Positions 11,013 through 24,357 are shown, counted from the first letter of the stretch. The stretch is DNA of 64,000 nucleotides from Hybos culiciformis (GCA_964007475.1 OZ023273.1:33664436-33728435), one strand, 5' to 3'. Notes: generated from the sequence alone by a model not told the origin. Numbers and translations are program-made.

Positions 11013-12693
11013 ACAAAAATAATATCACTCACACTCACAATATTTCAATACAGACAAATACCAAAAAAAAAAAAAAAATTGCAAATGTATACCTCTCACA
11101 TGCATCATATCAATGTCAAACAAAGCTTAGTTTATAATGCTAAAATCTAAATTTTCCCTCTGAGCTAATCTATATTTTCCCTCTGAGCAAACAAAAAAAA
11201 AAAAAAAAAAAGAACCAATAAAAAATACGCGACTATTTTTTTTTTTTTTCTAAAAAGCGGCCAGTCGATCAGTCGATGAATTTTCTTAACATGTGTTTGA
11301 ATCTACTATTTTAAAGGATCTTCGAACCTCGAAATTTTTAAGCGAGTGTGGTTGGATTTTAGTACAAAAATTTAAACCACACTTCAAAAATTGCACTTAT
11401 TTTATTCAAAAAAACAAAATGAATAAAAATAGAACAATGGTAACCCTGAAAGAATTGCATTATAAAGTTTGCTGTCAATTGTCAAATGTCAAGTAAGAAT
11501 TTTTTTTTTCTTTTATCAAAAAACGAGGAAAATGGAGGAATATTGTAAATATAAATTATAATTATAATAATTTTAATTATTTGATTTTATTTTTAATTAT
11601 AAAAAAAAAAAATTATAAAATTATTATTATTTTTTTTAATAATTAAAAATAAAATTTAAGAAGATCAGATAATTCCTAAAATAATAAAAAAAGGCGTAAG
11701 TGCAGTTTATGTGAACCACTCAGAACCGTCTGAAACTTGGAGGGGGGGTAGAGGCGGTGCCCAAACTTCCAAAACTGAAATCAGTTCTTGGGGCTCGGGC
11801 CCCGTTTCGGAGATATGACCCCCAAAGTTTTCATACATTTTTGTATGGGACATTTTTTTTTTTTGCCCGATTGGCCCTATTTTTGGGAAAAGGATAAAGG
11901 GGGTGCCCCAAAACAAGAGGGGGGTGGGGCGGCGGGCGGGCGGTCTGGTGGTTAAACCAACCACCAGAACGCTCGCCAGCCGCCCCCACCCCCCTCTTGT
12001 TTTGGGGCACCCCCTACGCTCTCTACAAAAAAATGGGGCAAATCGAGCAAAAAAAAAAAATTTCCCATACAAAATGTATGAAAACTTTGAGGGCCATATC
12101 TCCGAAACGAGGTCCGAGCCCCAAGAACTGATTTCAGTTTTGGAAGTTTGGGCACCGCCTCTACCCCCCCTCCAAGTTTCAGCCGTTTCTGAGAGGTTCA
12201 CATAAACTGCACTTTAGCCTAAAAAAAAATAGTAATTTTTCCAAAAAAAAAATTATTCGATTTTTTTTTCTGCAAAAAGAAAATGAATAATTTGTTTTGG
12301 AAAAATTACTAATTTTTTTTTTTAATATTTTAGGAATTAGCTGATCTTAAATCATCCGGTTTGAAATCATTTCGAGAAATAAATTTACTTCCGTATTAAT
12401 TAAATTTTATTTCCTGGCTTCATTCTGAACTTTTTTGTTTATTTTTTTCATTGTAAATGTATTGTTTTCAACTCCCTCTCACATGCACATTAAAGCAGTA
12501 TACAATACATGTTAATCAAATTTGTTATACAGCTCGTTGTGTATACACACAAACACCTAGACACTCGTCAATTTTATTTCAATCGACCTTCGGTCTCGTG
12601 ATATAAATATGACTCGTGTCTATGTGTTTGTGTGTATACACAACTCGCAAGAATAACAAATTTTCATAACATGTACTGTAATCTACTATTACT
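10997..12693. mobile_element. Branched foldback element, copy 2
   Basis: This is the duplicate of 412-2108 with the same hairpin order. Its central inverted repeat (11692-12216) is more symmetrical: the right arm keeps a C-rich 'cgcccccacccccc' run that is shortened in the first copy. Open frames of up to 164 codons occur inside, but they read both arms of the same palindrome and are not genes. Confidence 0.6.
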
Positions 12694-13473
12694 TTAGATT
12701 TTTTAGAGTTAGTTTAGTAAAAATTTCTTTTGTATTCATCTGTCCATATCTATAATAATGACGAAACAATTTTTTGAATAAGATTTCCAGTTATTATAAA
12801 TGCGAACAAAATTGTAAAACACAGTAAAAATAACTTCATTTTCCTTTAACTTTTTTTTCACAGTTTGAATACTAACTGCTAGGTATTTTGAAAAACTAAT
12901 TGCTTTTATATTCAGAAATAAAGGAAGATTTTTTTGTTTAAATAAATATTGAATTTTATTATTACTTATTTCAACAAGTGCAATTTTCTAAATCAAATAT
13001 TTTCTCAACAATTTTGTTATTGCATTGTTTTCACAGTATGCATTTTTGTCTGTTTTATTAATTATTAAGTTCTTCAAATATAATACGATACTAATTTTTA
13101 CGAGTATTGAAAATATATCAAATCTTTGTTCAATTATAAAAGTTTTCTAGCACTTAAAGTGTAAAAGGTTTTAGGAGATACATACATACATACCGTGACT
13201 ATTTCAAATAATAATACTAAAATAAACGTCTTATTGACAAAACCTAGCTTTCGGAATTCAAAAAAAAATTTAAATCATGAGAATTTTTAAAGATTTCGGA
13301 TAATTTTGTACTTCTACAGTATTTTTCAAATAATTAGTTCTTAATGTTAATAACAAAAGCGATCCCGATCAACCATTCTTTATATTTCTTGAAGAATATT
13401 TAAAAGTCTTGCACCGAATTGGGCAGAAAAATCGATATATAGAATATGTTTTACACTTCTATAATAATATTTA

Positions 13474-13742
13474 ATATTTTTGTTGTTTCGTATCCTTATA
13501 TTTATATATATTTTTAATTGTTTTTTTGAGGATGAGGATAAAAATAAAACGAATTGTTTATCTTTTTTTAATCTACTGCCAATATATTTCGTTTCTTGTT
13601 TTGAAACTTCTTCAGGGCTATCTTAAGATAATCAAGCCCTGAAGAAGTTTCAAAACAAGAAACGAAATATATTGGCAGTAGATTAAAAAAAGATAAACAA
13701 TTCGTTTTATTTTTATCCTCATCCTCAAAAAAACAATTAAAA
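13474..13742. mobile_element. Foldback insertion of 269 bp with near-perfect arms
   Basis: Arms of about 105 bases (13511-13615 and 13636-13743) are almost exact reverse complements. The first duplicated block lacks the insertion and shows the empty site. The flanks repeat ATAATATTTA (13464-13473 and 13743-13752). A 37-base A/T-rich tail at the left is not matched on the right. The centre is 'atcttaagataatca'. Confidence 0.7.
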
Positions 13743-14178
13743 ATAATATTTAAATTTATTTAACAAACGTTAATTAACTTTAAAAATATTTATCATATTT
13801 CGTTGAAACTTTCTTTAAAAAAAAATCTTTTTATTTATTGCATCGCCTTTAAAAGATTGCAATAAAACTTTAGTTAAATTTCGATATAACCAGAAAACGT
13901 CGAAAAACTTTATGAATCGATAAAAATATTTTTCTAATTTTCTTTAAAATAATTTAACAGAAATATCTTTATGGATAGTCACCATTTTTTGAAGAATTTG
14001 AACTGCTGAACGATATGATTTTTTATTTCGGAATATAAACACTAAAACACTAAAATTCGATGCAGTTCTTTAATATTTTTCTTCATATAAAAATTAAATT
14101 TTGTAATAAAAGTCGATAAATATTTTAAAAAATCAATAGTAATTTAAATTTTACTTTTGATTGGCAAAAATTATCATA

Positions 14179-14252
14179 GGATGTAGCTGAATGGCTAAGA
14201 TGCTAACACATGAACGTAAGGGAAGCAGGTTCAAACCCCGATAGCGGTGCAA
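14179..14252 (+). repeat. tRNA-like (SINE-like) sequence, copy 2
   Basis: This is the same sequence as 3299-3372, carried by the segmental duplication. A-box and B-box motifs are present, with no acceptor stem. Confidence 0.5.
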
Positions 14253-14602
14253 AAATAAATTGTATTAAAAATGTAATTTAAATAAATATTACCTAAATAT
14301 ATATGAAAAAAAATTTATAATAAAAAAAAAAAATAAATAAATAAACAAAACTAATAATAAAAAAAAATAAATAAAAATTTTTTTTGATTTATTTCGGAAA
14401 ATATGTTAAAGATTTTTTGATACCAATCGATACTTATCCTAACTGATGCAAACCATAAAACGCCCTTTGGTCCTTCTTTGGACCTAATACATAGCTAAGG
14501 ATGTATAAATAAAATAAATAGTAAAAAACATAATATAGTATAGAATATGTATATTTTCAACAAATTTTTTAATTTATTGTTCTATTGAAATGCACTATTT
14601 TC

Positions 14603-16901
14603 TCAAATATCAACACATTTCATATCGACACACATTTGGTTTTGTCCACAATTTGCACCATTTGGAACCATACCGGGATTAGAACCAGAAAGTTCGTAAT
14701 AAGCTGAATGGCATAGTCGGTACTTTCTGTCGTCTAAAATCCAAGAAGAATATGGATAAAGATAATGTTGAATCGAAAATTTGAACGTCAATTCCTCTCC
14801 AGGAGTTTCGTGAGTGCACATCAATAAACCACATCTTTTACTATTATCATCGCATTTTGTATAATTACTTATGCTGGGATCGAAGCCACAATGAGCAAAA
14901 TATCTCCCTTCGGTGTTTAAATCAAAGCATTTGTTCTCAACAACGGCATCTAATCCAAACAATTTTTGACATTGTTTAGAACGGCTTCCGCAGGAACCAT
15001 TGTAACAATAAGCTTCTCCATCATTACATGGGGTTGCATTTGGAATAAAATCGTCAGCTGGGCAATCTCGGCTTCTACCATCGCAACTTTCTTGATAGTC
15101 ACATTCACCTTTAGATGATCTGCAAACAATCCCGCGTGGTTTCGTTTGACAAGTATTCAAGTCACAACACTTTCCACTTCCACAAGTTGCATCTGGGGCT
15201 AGCTTGCATGTATTAGCGTCACAACATTTATTCTTACAAAACAAAGGAATTCCACAATCACAATCTTCACCTATAATTTTCTTAGTTTAGTAAACATATC
15301 AACAAAAAAGAAGCATAAAAAATTTTTTGTATGTTTTTGTAAAAAAGTAACTTTTAAGTACTGAAAAATTCGCACTTTGTCTTGACATCCATCTGAAACT
15401 ATTTATGTTCATTTTTCAACAAAAATCAATTAAAAGCGGCTCAAGGGAAGTGTTTAAAAAAGATAAAATATTTTTATCTGTTAAATTTATGTGAATACAT
15501 TACCATCCTCAACTACACCATTTCCGCAGGTTGGTGAATCGAATATGCGATCTGGTTCATTTTTTAAGCAGTTTGTTAAGCCAAGTTCAACAGAAGCATT
15601 AAATGCCTTTTCACTGCAACTACTCCAATGCAAATTTGGTACTTTTCTAGATATAGCAGACATAACACATGGGTCTTCCGATGATGTGTAAGATTCATCA
15701 CTTTCGTCGTGTATCATTCCGAACGCATGACCCATTTCGTGTGCAACAGTCACAGCAACTTGAAGAATATCATCACTGTGGTTACTTATGATTCCACCAG
15801 ACATTTTCAAAGAGCAAATAGTTTTCACATTGGATTTTCCTATTCAAAACAATATGTAAAATTAATTGTTACTTTTTTTTTTTTATACGTAAGAAATTTG
15901 AAGAACTTTGAACATTTTATTTAAAAAAAAAAAAATTAAAATTTTTGTCAAATGTTAGGCAAAATGGTCGGTTCGGTATTTCAATTAAAGAATTAAAGAA
16001 TAACATTTCTTACCTATAACTCCACCATCAAATTTTTGATTTGTTAGCAACATTGCATAATCATTCGGATATTTAGGTGTTATTTTTTTTGACCGATATT
16101 CGAAGAATTGGTTTAAAACTTTAAGGCTGTTTGTATCTATCGGGATTTCATTACCATTCTTCCATATCACGACATCAGTTAATACTACATGAACATTTAA
16201 GGACGCGTAAATCTGAAAAATACGTTAAATTTTTTTAAAGAAGAAAAAGATTGAAGTTGTTAATTATACTTACAGCGTTAACATTGCTGATTAGATCTTT
16301 GGAATATTTATTTATTTCAGCAATATTTCTATTCATAGCATTATACAAACCGTTGTCAATGACCATTACTAGTTCTACATAAAGTGGTTCTCCGGCAGCC
16401 TCAGAACTAATTAAAACCTTTAAAATAATAATTTTGATTATAAATTAAAATCAGAAATTTAAGGCAGTTAATTCTTTATTAAAAAATCTTATTCGAAGAA
16501 AATCGTGGTAGATAATGTGGATGCAATAATTTTTATAGGTTTCAATTTACATTAAGTGCTGCTTCGCAATAAAGGAAGGATTTTTAAAATTTTATCTATT
16601 TAATGTAATTGTATTTTTATATTGTTTAAATTAATTTTAAAGCTGTTTTTATTTTAAGGGTGTTAAATATTTTTAAATCCTAAAAACTTGTTTATGAAAA
16701 CAGTTGGATGGGTGTGAAGATTAATAAAATAAATCTATCTCCTTCACTTTTTATATGATACAACTTGGACCTTACGGTAGTAAAAAGCAGTTTTTTCCAA
16801 AATTATAAAATATTAAAAATACGTTACTATGAAAATTCAATTACATTGCAAATGGATGCAAGGGAAAAAAAACCCAAAATTTTCCAACTATTAAACTTCA
16901 T
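14603..16901 (-). CDS. Secreted M12B metalloprotease-disintegrin, gene 2
   Basis: Five exons: 16845-16901, 16274-16417, 16014-16212, 15504-15839, 14603-15270; 467 codons. It is the near-identical duplicate of gene 1 and differs by about five residues: Ile to Leu in exon 2, Ala to Thr in exon 3, and three changes in the cysteine-rich domain. Signal peptide, HEMGHAFGMIHD, CVMS, ECD loop and all cysteines are kept. Intron 1 is again only 427 bp and phase 0. No disabling change is seen, so both copies should make active enzyme if expressed. A polyadenylation signal lies at 14573-14578. Confidence 0.88.
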
Positions 16902-16924
16902 TGCCGCGTAAGTAATATAACAAG

Positions 16925-16960
16925 ACTGTAACTAGGCTTTAAAATAACTGGTTTTATATA
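16925..16960 (-). promoter_or_regulatory. TATA box and initiator, gene 2
   Basis: Same pair as in gene 1: TATATAAAA at 16952-16960 and ACAGT at 16925-16929 on the minus strand. Confidence 0.55.
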
Positions 16961-18020
16961 CAGAATTTTTTTTATTAAAATCGTTTTATTATTAACAAAC
17001 TTCGCACCATCATTCTGTTTATTCAAATGTATCAATCGTACAAACAAATTTTCATGCTGTTGCTATACTGACAAAAACGCTATTTTTTTCAAACAATTAA
17101 AACAAATTTCCAAAAATTGACATTTATATTCAAATATTTCAAAAAAATATATAGTTCGAAAGCATTTTGCCTTTGCATATATTTTTTAATTTTTTTCCTT
17201 AATTACATACTATCAAGTATTGTAACTAGGACCTCTAAATTTTATTAAATTAAGAAATGTACGTCAAGTTATATAATATTGATTTTATTCAACCTTTGAA
17301 TTGGAAAATAACAAGTATTAAATTTAGATTTTGTAACTTAAATTAAGAAAGTCGAAAATATTAATCTGAAACAACCTGAATGGGTCATACATTTTTTTTT
17401 GATCGCCTTATGACCCTACTCAAGCAGCCACAACGTCACACAACTATAAATTCTTATACTGTAATTTTAAATGAAAGGTTTTTGTAAATTTGTAAATACC
17501 ATAAAAATGAAGGACAAAACTGGGGCATAATACCATAAAACTAATAAAAAAGAAAATTGCTATTACATCGTATCAACTTTTTATTTTAGAGGAACTCAAA
17601 AGCCAAAAACTAAAAAAATTTAAAAACATATATAAGTTATACAATAAGAAAATTATTTAATAAATTTTTTCTTACATACTTTAACAAAAAACAATAAATT
17701 TAGTAAAAACTAAATTAATTTTCAATAAAAAGATAATATTTGAAAACAAAATACATAAGCAATTCAATTTCAATTGATTTATAAATTAAAAAAAGAAAAA
17801 CTTTGTACAGCTTGTTAGATGTTCAAGAAAAAAAAAAAATTTTTAATTTAATCAATAATTGAGGAAGCTAACCATACATAAAGCATACAAAACGGTTTGC
17901 ACTGGTTTTGCCAAGCAACAGGAACATATTTTAAAATGAAAAAACTAACTATGTGTCTGTAGATTTTCATATCAAATGTCCGTTCGTCCGTCCGCGAGAA
18001 AAATGCTTCTAACTAATGAA
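16961..18020. other. A/T-rich region upstream of gene 2
   Basis: Counterpart of 6304-7319, somewhat more diverged. No gene is seen. Confidence 0.5.
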
Positions 18021-18025
18021 CCAGT

Positions 18026-18393
18026 TGTTTCTGACTGAGGCTGGAATTTCTGCAATTATTTCTTGAAACTGGTTCCAATCTTGTTAACAATTTAATTTGA
18101 AGTAAATACTGTAATTCGGCTTTTTAACTTTTAAATAAAACAATCTTTTAATTTTCGACGTATATAATTTTAATGTCAATTGTTTCTTCTTTGAATTACA
18201 AAACTCTAATTATAAAAATGACGCTACTTTTTTACGTTAATTTTAAATGACAAAGCTTTTAATTATTGACAAAGACAGATATACAAATAAAAATGAGACG
18301 TACATAGCAAATTAAAAAACAACTTCTTTTAAGTCAACAAATAATAAACAAAGTAAATAAATAAACTAATTCCAAATTGTTCCTCTTCCAACA
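18026..18393 (-). repeat. BEL/Pao LTR, 3' copy
   Basis: 368 bp, begins TGTTTC and ends AACA in plus orientation. It differs from the other LTR by roughly eight substitutions and a few small indels, so the insertion is not brand new. Confidence 0.88.
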
Positions 18394-18425
18394 TACCCCA
18401 GAACGTAATTGGCTCAATTCAATTA

Positions 18426-19747
18426 CTAATAATTTGGGTTGACATCTATCTTTGCGACTTTCATAATGGGCCGCTTCATTAATTTACCATTACATAATAA
18501 TGTTACAACTCGAAATATCTTATCTAGTCCTGGATGCAATTGCACAACCTTTCCTCGACGCCATTCATTTCTTGGTGCATTGTTGTCAACAATAAATACT
18601 AAGTCGTTGACTTTAATGTCTAGAGCGACCTCGTACCACTTGGTGCGTCTTGCTAGTTCAGGCAAAAATTCTAACCGCCATCGCTTCCAAAAATTATTCG
18701 CCAGTTGCTGAACAATTCGCCACTGTTTACGAAGATTTAAATCCAATTCTCTAAATTCACCAAGAGCGGGTGCACGATTAGCATTGAGTTTGATGAAATG
18801 ATTCGGTGTTAATGCATCTTCATCATCGGAACCTATTGGCACATGAGTAAGCGGTCTAGAATTTACGATATTTTCACATTCAATTAAAGCTGCGCGTAAA
18901 GTTTCGACTTGAGGTGCTTGTTCTTTTAATATTACTCCTAAAGCTGATCTAACGGATCGAATCATTCTTTCAACTGCACCATTAAAATGAGTTGCTGACG
19001 GTGGAATAAAATGCCAAATCGGAAAATTTTCTTCGTTAATTTTTATAAGATCAGGTGAACACTTTTGCAATTCCTTTAATAATTTATTGTTGGCACCATG
19101 AAAATTTGTACCGTTGCCTGAGTAGATATGTTGAACTGGACCACGACGATTAATAAAATTTCTCAAATTCATAATACAAGCATCTTTATTTAATGACATT
19201 ACTAATTCTATATGTATTGCTCTTATAACCATGTAAATATCATTCCCCAACATTTAACACGTCTTCTAAATATTGTTGCTTCAATTGGTCCAAACAAGTC
19301 AACGCCGGTATGAGTAAATGGTTTCTGTCCCCAATCTAGACGACTCACTGGCAAATTTCCCATCAGAGTTGGTTGAGGATGACTTTTATTTATTTTACAT
19401 TTTTGACACTTACTAATTACCCCTTTTAAAGTTGACCTGATATGAACAATCCAATACTTCCTTCTTAAAGCAGCAATTACCGATTCTTGAAATTGATGAA
19501 GGAAATTCTCATGATAATGTTGAACAATAAGATTTGTTATTCTGTGTTTACTGGGTAGAATGGCTGGCATTAATGATGACGACGACACATTTTTAATTGA
19601 TTTAATTCTACTGTTAACTACCAATATGTTATTGACCATAACTGGTGACAACGACCTTAAATTTGATTTTATTGGAAGACTGTTTTTATTTAATAACGAC
19701 AAATAATCGTTTTTGAATATATCATATTGCGCGAATTTAATTAACAA
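18426..19747 (-). pseudogene. BEL/Pao integrase, catalytic Asp lost
   Basis: Two overlapping frames. The first (19223-19747) carries an HHCC finger (HYHENFLHQF..CQKCKINKSHPQ) and the first catalytic Asp in TGVDLFGPI. The second (18426-19253) carries IYSGNGTNFHG and ATHFNGAVERMIRS. The family normally has IYSDNGTNF, so the second catalytic Asp is replaced by Gly. The frames are also out of register near 19223-19253. Confidence 0.75.
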
Positions 19748-19807
19748 ATTTTCAGCCTGTTGAATATTTTCATACGATAAAACTGGTCTAATATTATTTA
19801 ATTTAAC

Positions 19808-20608
19808 TTAGCTGAGTATTTTTAACTTGTTAGTATTTTTTGACGGATTACGACAATTAGTAATAAATTTGACGACATAACTCATAACCATACGAAGCTT
19901 GAAGAATGATGAATATTTTTCTACTGGCACAGCTGAAAAACTAACATTGGCATCATCAATTATGAATACTGGCTTTCGTTCTTCAAGACATTCAACTGTT
20001 CCCTCATATTCATTGTTTAACCATTCCTCTTCATCTTTTAATAAAAAATCCGGACCCTTAAACCAACGATCATCATTGCTGTAATTCATATTTTCAAACC
20101 ATTTAGTTCCATCATCTGCTACATTTGCTTTCGAGCTGACCTTTTGCCACTGACATGAATTTGACAATTCTTGAATTTCACCAATCCTAACACTAATAAA
20201 TGATTTGAACTTTTGTGGATCTTCAGACTTGATCCATAACAAGACAGTATTTGAATCTGACCAAAAATATTTATTAGCAATTTTGATTCGATGAAAACGT
20301 TCCACAGCGTCAGCTAATCTACTTCCTAGTACCGCAGCTTGGAATTCTAACCTTGGTATAGACAATACTTTGGTAGGTGCTACCTTTGCCTTTGATGTAA
20401 CCAATACCAGTCTAATTGATTCGTTAAATATTATTCGAAAATAAATCACAACACAAAACGCCTTTTCAGATGCATCTACAAATGTGTGCATCTCAATTTT
20501 CCTTGCTTGATGAATATTCGCAGTGTATAAACGAGGAATTTTTAAATTATTAATTGATTTCAAATTATTTATCCAATTACACCATTTATTAAATAACACA
20601 TCAGTCAA
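19808..20608 (-). pseudogene. BEL/Pao RNase H
   Basis: FVDASEKAF, PRLEFQAAVLG and WSDSNTVLLWI supply the D, E, D residues of RNase H. KANVADDGTKW matches the family end motif but with G in place of the usual serine. The frame stops before the integrase. Confidence 0.7.
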
Positions 20609-20611
20609 TTC

Positions 20612-21330
20612 TTAAACCCATTCAATACCTGACCGCCAAGTTTCTTGAATCAAAACTCTCGCTCTTACTAACACGTGAGACAGTAGTCTTATTGGATCAA
20701 ATATTGTCATTATTATGCGAAGTAATTCTCGTTTAGTTGGCGGACGAGTTAAATTGTAGACACATGGAGAAATATTATTGAAATTTACCTTAAATTCAAA
20801 ACAATCTGTTTCAATATTCCAATAGACACCCAGCATTTTTTCAATTACATCTTCGGATTCTTGATTCAGGCATATTTGTTTTGTTTTTTTATCAGATTGT
20901 GGCAATGCTTGACGTACTTCGATCGAATTTGAAACAAAACCTCTTAATTCAAAACTAGCATTTTTATGAATATCAATAACTTGCTTGGCAATTTTAATAG
21001 CTTCGTCAGCTGTTGTGTGTGAATTAATATAGTCATCTACATAATGTTGTTCTAATATGACTTTAACTGCTTCAGGATATTTGTCTACAAATTTTAAGGC
21101 ATTTTCATTTTTAACTGTTTGAGCCAAGTATAGTGAGCAATTTGCTCCGAATATCATTGATGTTATTACGTGAACTTCGATTTTGTTATCTTTGTTGCCA
21201 TCTCGCCATAAAAATCGTTGGACTTCATCTCGAATTTTAACCTGCGGAAACATTTCGCGAATATCCGCTGCTACACAAATATTATTTTCCCTAAATTTCA
21301 AAATAACAGCTGGTAATGGAACATAAATAT
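20612..21330 (-). pseudogene. BEL/Pao reverse transcriptase, C-terminal part
   Basis: It contains VAADIREMFPQVKI and the catalytic HYVDDYINS box (Tyr-Val-Asp-Asp), then a connection region with PPTKRELLRIIMTIFDP. A stop at 20609-20611 separates it from the RNase H frame. Confidence 0.75.
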
Positions 21331-22009
21331 GGCTCTGTTTCGCCGTGACTCGATACCATTTTTTTTACGTTTGCTCCGATATATCAGTACATAGACGTCC
21401 TATTTCAAAAAGTTTAACAGATTTTTGTAGCTTGGCTCGAATTTGTTAATCAATAAAAAATTAATAAAAACTAAATATTATATCAAAATTATATTCTTTT
21501 ACAGATTTGATTATCTTTAATTTTTTTAATCCTACTCTTTAGACAAAATATTTTTTTTAATAAATCCACAATTTTTCTTGAAACTGGTTCGAATGAAATT
21601 CTTCATTGTATTCGTTACTCGTTGACTAAAATTTTGAATGTTGTTTTATCAATATTTCAACGCATAATTCTCTAAAAGTAAGATTATTTCCCACCTTCTT
21701 TTTTTTTATTTCATTTGTTGGACTAAAAACGCTTCGAATTCGCATTAAATTTTGTAATCCTAGTAACTGACAATTAATTCTAGTTTCCGTGACTCGTAAC
21801 CGTGACTCGAAACGAAAAAAAAAAATTACTATTGTTACTGAAAAATAAAAGAGGTAATATTATTAAAGGAGACGTTAAAAAGTTTGATAAATTAACTTTC
21901 AAACAAAAAAAAACTATTTAGACATTTACTTACTCAAAAAAAACGGTTAAAATAATACTAAGAACATCCGAATTCTTATAAATTTTTAAGAAATTTTAGA
22001 AACAGAGCC
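21331..22009. mobile_element. 679-bp TIR element nested in the BEL reverse transcriptase
   Basis: Terminal inverted repeats GGCTCTGTTTC lie at both ends. The 4-bp flanks ATAT (21327-21330 and 22010-22013) read as a target duplication. Removing the insert with one ATAT leaves the RT frame continuous, which confirms the ends. It contains 'gtgactcg' motifs near both ends and no long frame. The superfamily is not recognised. Confidence 0.7.
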
Positions 22010-22587
22010 ATATTAGGACCTGTCAATAATTCTGAATTTAACGATTTATTTTGAAATTTAGCGGCAGCATCAAACACTAATATCTTCTTTGGTGGACACT
22101 TATTTTGATTAACAACATGGAAAAATGGAATATACCATATTCGCTGACTGACCTCATCAATTTCATCTGGCTGCAACACTTTACAATAACCTTTCATTTT
22201 GTTTTCGTTTATTTGATTTTTGTACCATAATTCTAATTCAGGATCTTTATTCATTCGATGTTCAACTAATAATAATCTTTTAAATGCCATGTCATAATTA
22301 TTAGGTATAATAGACTTTTCAGATTTCCACAATAACCCTACTTAATAATGATTGTCAACATGTTTTAACGTTTTATTAACAATTTGTTGGCATTTTTCAT
22401 CAGCTTTTGATTTATCTATTTTAACGTCAGGTTTGCAACCAAAACTTTCCGATGAAAAATAATTTTTAACTAAATCATGAAGATCATTATCCGACTCAAT
22501 TGGATCTTGAATTTGTAAAGATGTACCTAGTTTACAATCTTTCGAATTTTCTTTACCAAATATACACCAGCCTAATTTTGTTCTCAC
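21976..22587 (-). pseudogene. BEL/Pao reverse transcriptase, N-terminal part
   Basis: The frames at 22342-22587 (RTKLGWCIFGKE, a BEL hallmark before RT) and 21976-22332 (ILVFDAAAKFQNKSLNSELL, RT motifs 1-2) are separated by a stop and frame change. The second frame runs directly into the 679-bp insertion. Confidence 0.7.
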
Positions 22588-22625
22588 TGCTACTGGAGAA
22601 TTTTCTGATCGTCAAATTTTTTTGA

Positions 22626-23472
22626 TCATATGACAACAATGTTATTTATTCCAATCATTAACATTGGTCTTACATTTTCATAAGTAGGCAATGGATATTT
22701 TAATTTTAAGGCACCTGCATTAAGCGACGAAATTGGTAACCCTAAATTCTGCACTGTTCTGACATTTTTAATGGTATATTGTTTACTTTTACCTTTACCT
22801 GCTATTTTGACTGAAGTTATAATTGAATTATCGACTGATACAATATTTTCTTTAGCACAAACCATTGAAAAAGACGCTGGAGTACCCTTTAAATTTAATT
22901 TATCTGCTAAGCTGGCATCAAGTAACGAAAATGCTGAACCATAATCTAAAAATACATGACTGTCGACTGACTTATTATTTGCATAAAGTGTTACAGGCAA
23001 AATCATAAACATTGAATTATTTTTAGAACTGACGGTTAAACTAGATTCTGTCTCATAAGTAACTGTCTTATTTTCATGTTGAAATGGTCTAGCATCAGCT
23101 GATAAATCTGTTGACATGTTGCGTGTTATTCGCTGAATGTAACAGCTGGTTATGCTTCCGCTTACAGCCTTCAAAATTACAAAATTTAGAAAAACGACGT
23201 TGATTTGTTCGATGCGACTTATGAAAGCAACTGAAACACAACTTAAATTCTTTAACCTTATTCCATCTAGTTTGAATACTCATTTCGATAAATTTTGGAC
23301 ATTTATAAATTTTATGTTGATCGGATTTACAAATAATACACTTCTTATCTTTTGTACTTGTAGCTTCATTTTGTAAATGCATATTACCACGATGGTTTGA
23401 ATTAGTACTACTTTTGACATTTTGATTTTGAAAACTTGATGATCTCAGCTCAATTAAAATTTTGACTCTCAT
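22626..23472 (-). pseudogene. BEL/Pao zinc knuckles and aspartic protease
   Basis: Two overlapping frames. The first (23095-23472) has CIICKSDQHKIYKCP and CFSCFHKSHRT, knuckle-like cysteine/histidine clusters. The second (22626-23174) has FLDYGSAFSLLD, the D-x-G-S site of a retroviral-type protease. A frameshift near 23140 separates them. Confidence 0.65.
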
Positions 23473-23495
23473 TTCTAAAAATTCATTAAAATCAT

Positions 23496-24221
23496 TTAAA
23501 TTGTCTTTACTTTTTTTTTATAAACAAACTCAATCCATTTTTCTTGAAAATTGGCAGGTAATTTTGCTACTAAGTCACGGACCAAACGTGCATTTGTAAA
23601 TCTTGATTCCATATTCATAATATTTAAATTTGCTACGACATTAGCTACGGCAGTAGAATAAGAAATGATTGATTCACGGTTATTAATTTTTAAAATTTTG
23701 AAATTTAATAAATCATCAAATAGGCATTCATAAATCGCATCTTTATCACCAAAATGCATTTCTAAGATTTCTAGGGCTTTATCAATATTTTCAGAATTTA
23801 TTAAAATATTACCCACCAATTCAACCGCCTTTGTACCACTAATGGCCTCAATTAATCGGTTTGCGTTTTCAATATTTGAAAATTTACCTTCGCTAGTTGA
23901 TTGATCAAAAATAGCTTTAAAACGCGGCCAATCTTTGCAATTTCCTGAAAACTTTGGCAACTTTTTGAGTGCTTGCCTTCTCATAAAAATGGAATTTGCA
24001 CCATCTTCTTGTGTTTTAAAATTGGTCATCATTGTCGAAATAGCTTGCATTCTATTTTCATCGTCTTCTTTTTCATTGATGCATTTGACGCAATACCATT
24101 TTTCAGCTGCTGACGGCAATTTATTTAAATCAGTGCAATCTAAATGAAGCCATAACCAACATTTACAACACCGGACACCCTTGGCATCACCAAATTCTTC
24201 ACCGCAACTTCCGCAACCCAT
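23496..24221 (-). pseudogene. BEL/Pao gag with N-terminal PHD-type zinc finger
   Basis: It begins MGCGSCG and has an eight-ligand finger (CGSC..CCKC..H..C..C at residues ~3-48). This is followed by a DUF1759-like gag core (KLPKFSGNCKDWPRF) and ends near a poly-A/T slip at 23510-23519, where the frame is lost. The capsid-type domain would form the particle in an intact element. A PHD-like finger at the front of gag is known in several BEL families. Confidence 0.7.
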
Positions 24222-24357
24222 TTTATTTAAAATAATACTGGACGACACCAATCAAAATGAGAACCAAATCAATACTAGGCTAAAAAAATTTGCAAAAAAT
24301 TCACTAAAATATAAAAAGAAACTAGTAAAACTAAAATCCTCCCATGGGCCACCAAAA

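Noticed and set aside
11707..12201. 164-codon minus-strand frame
   Set aside because: Same palindrome in the second block, lengthened only by frame luck.
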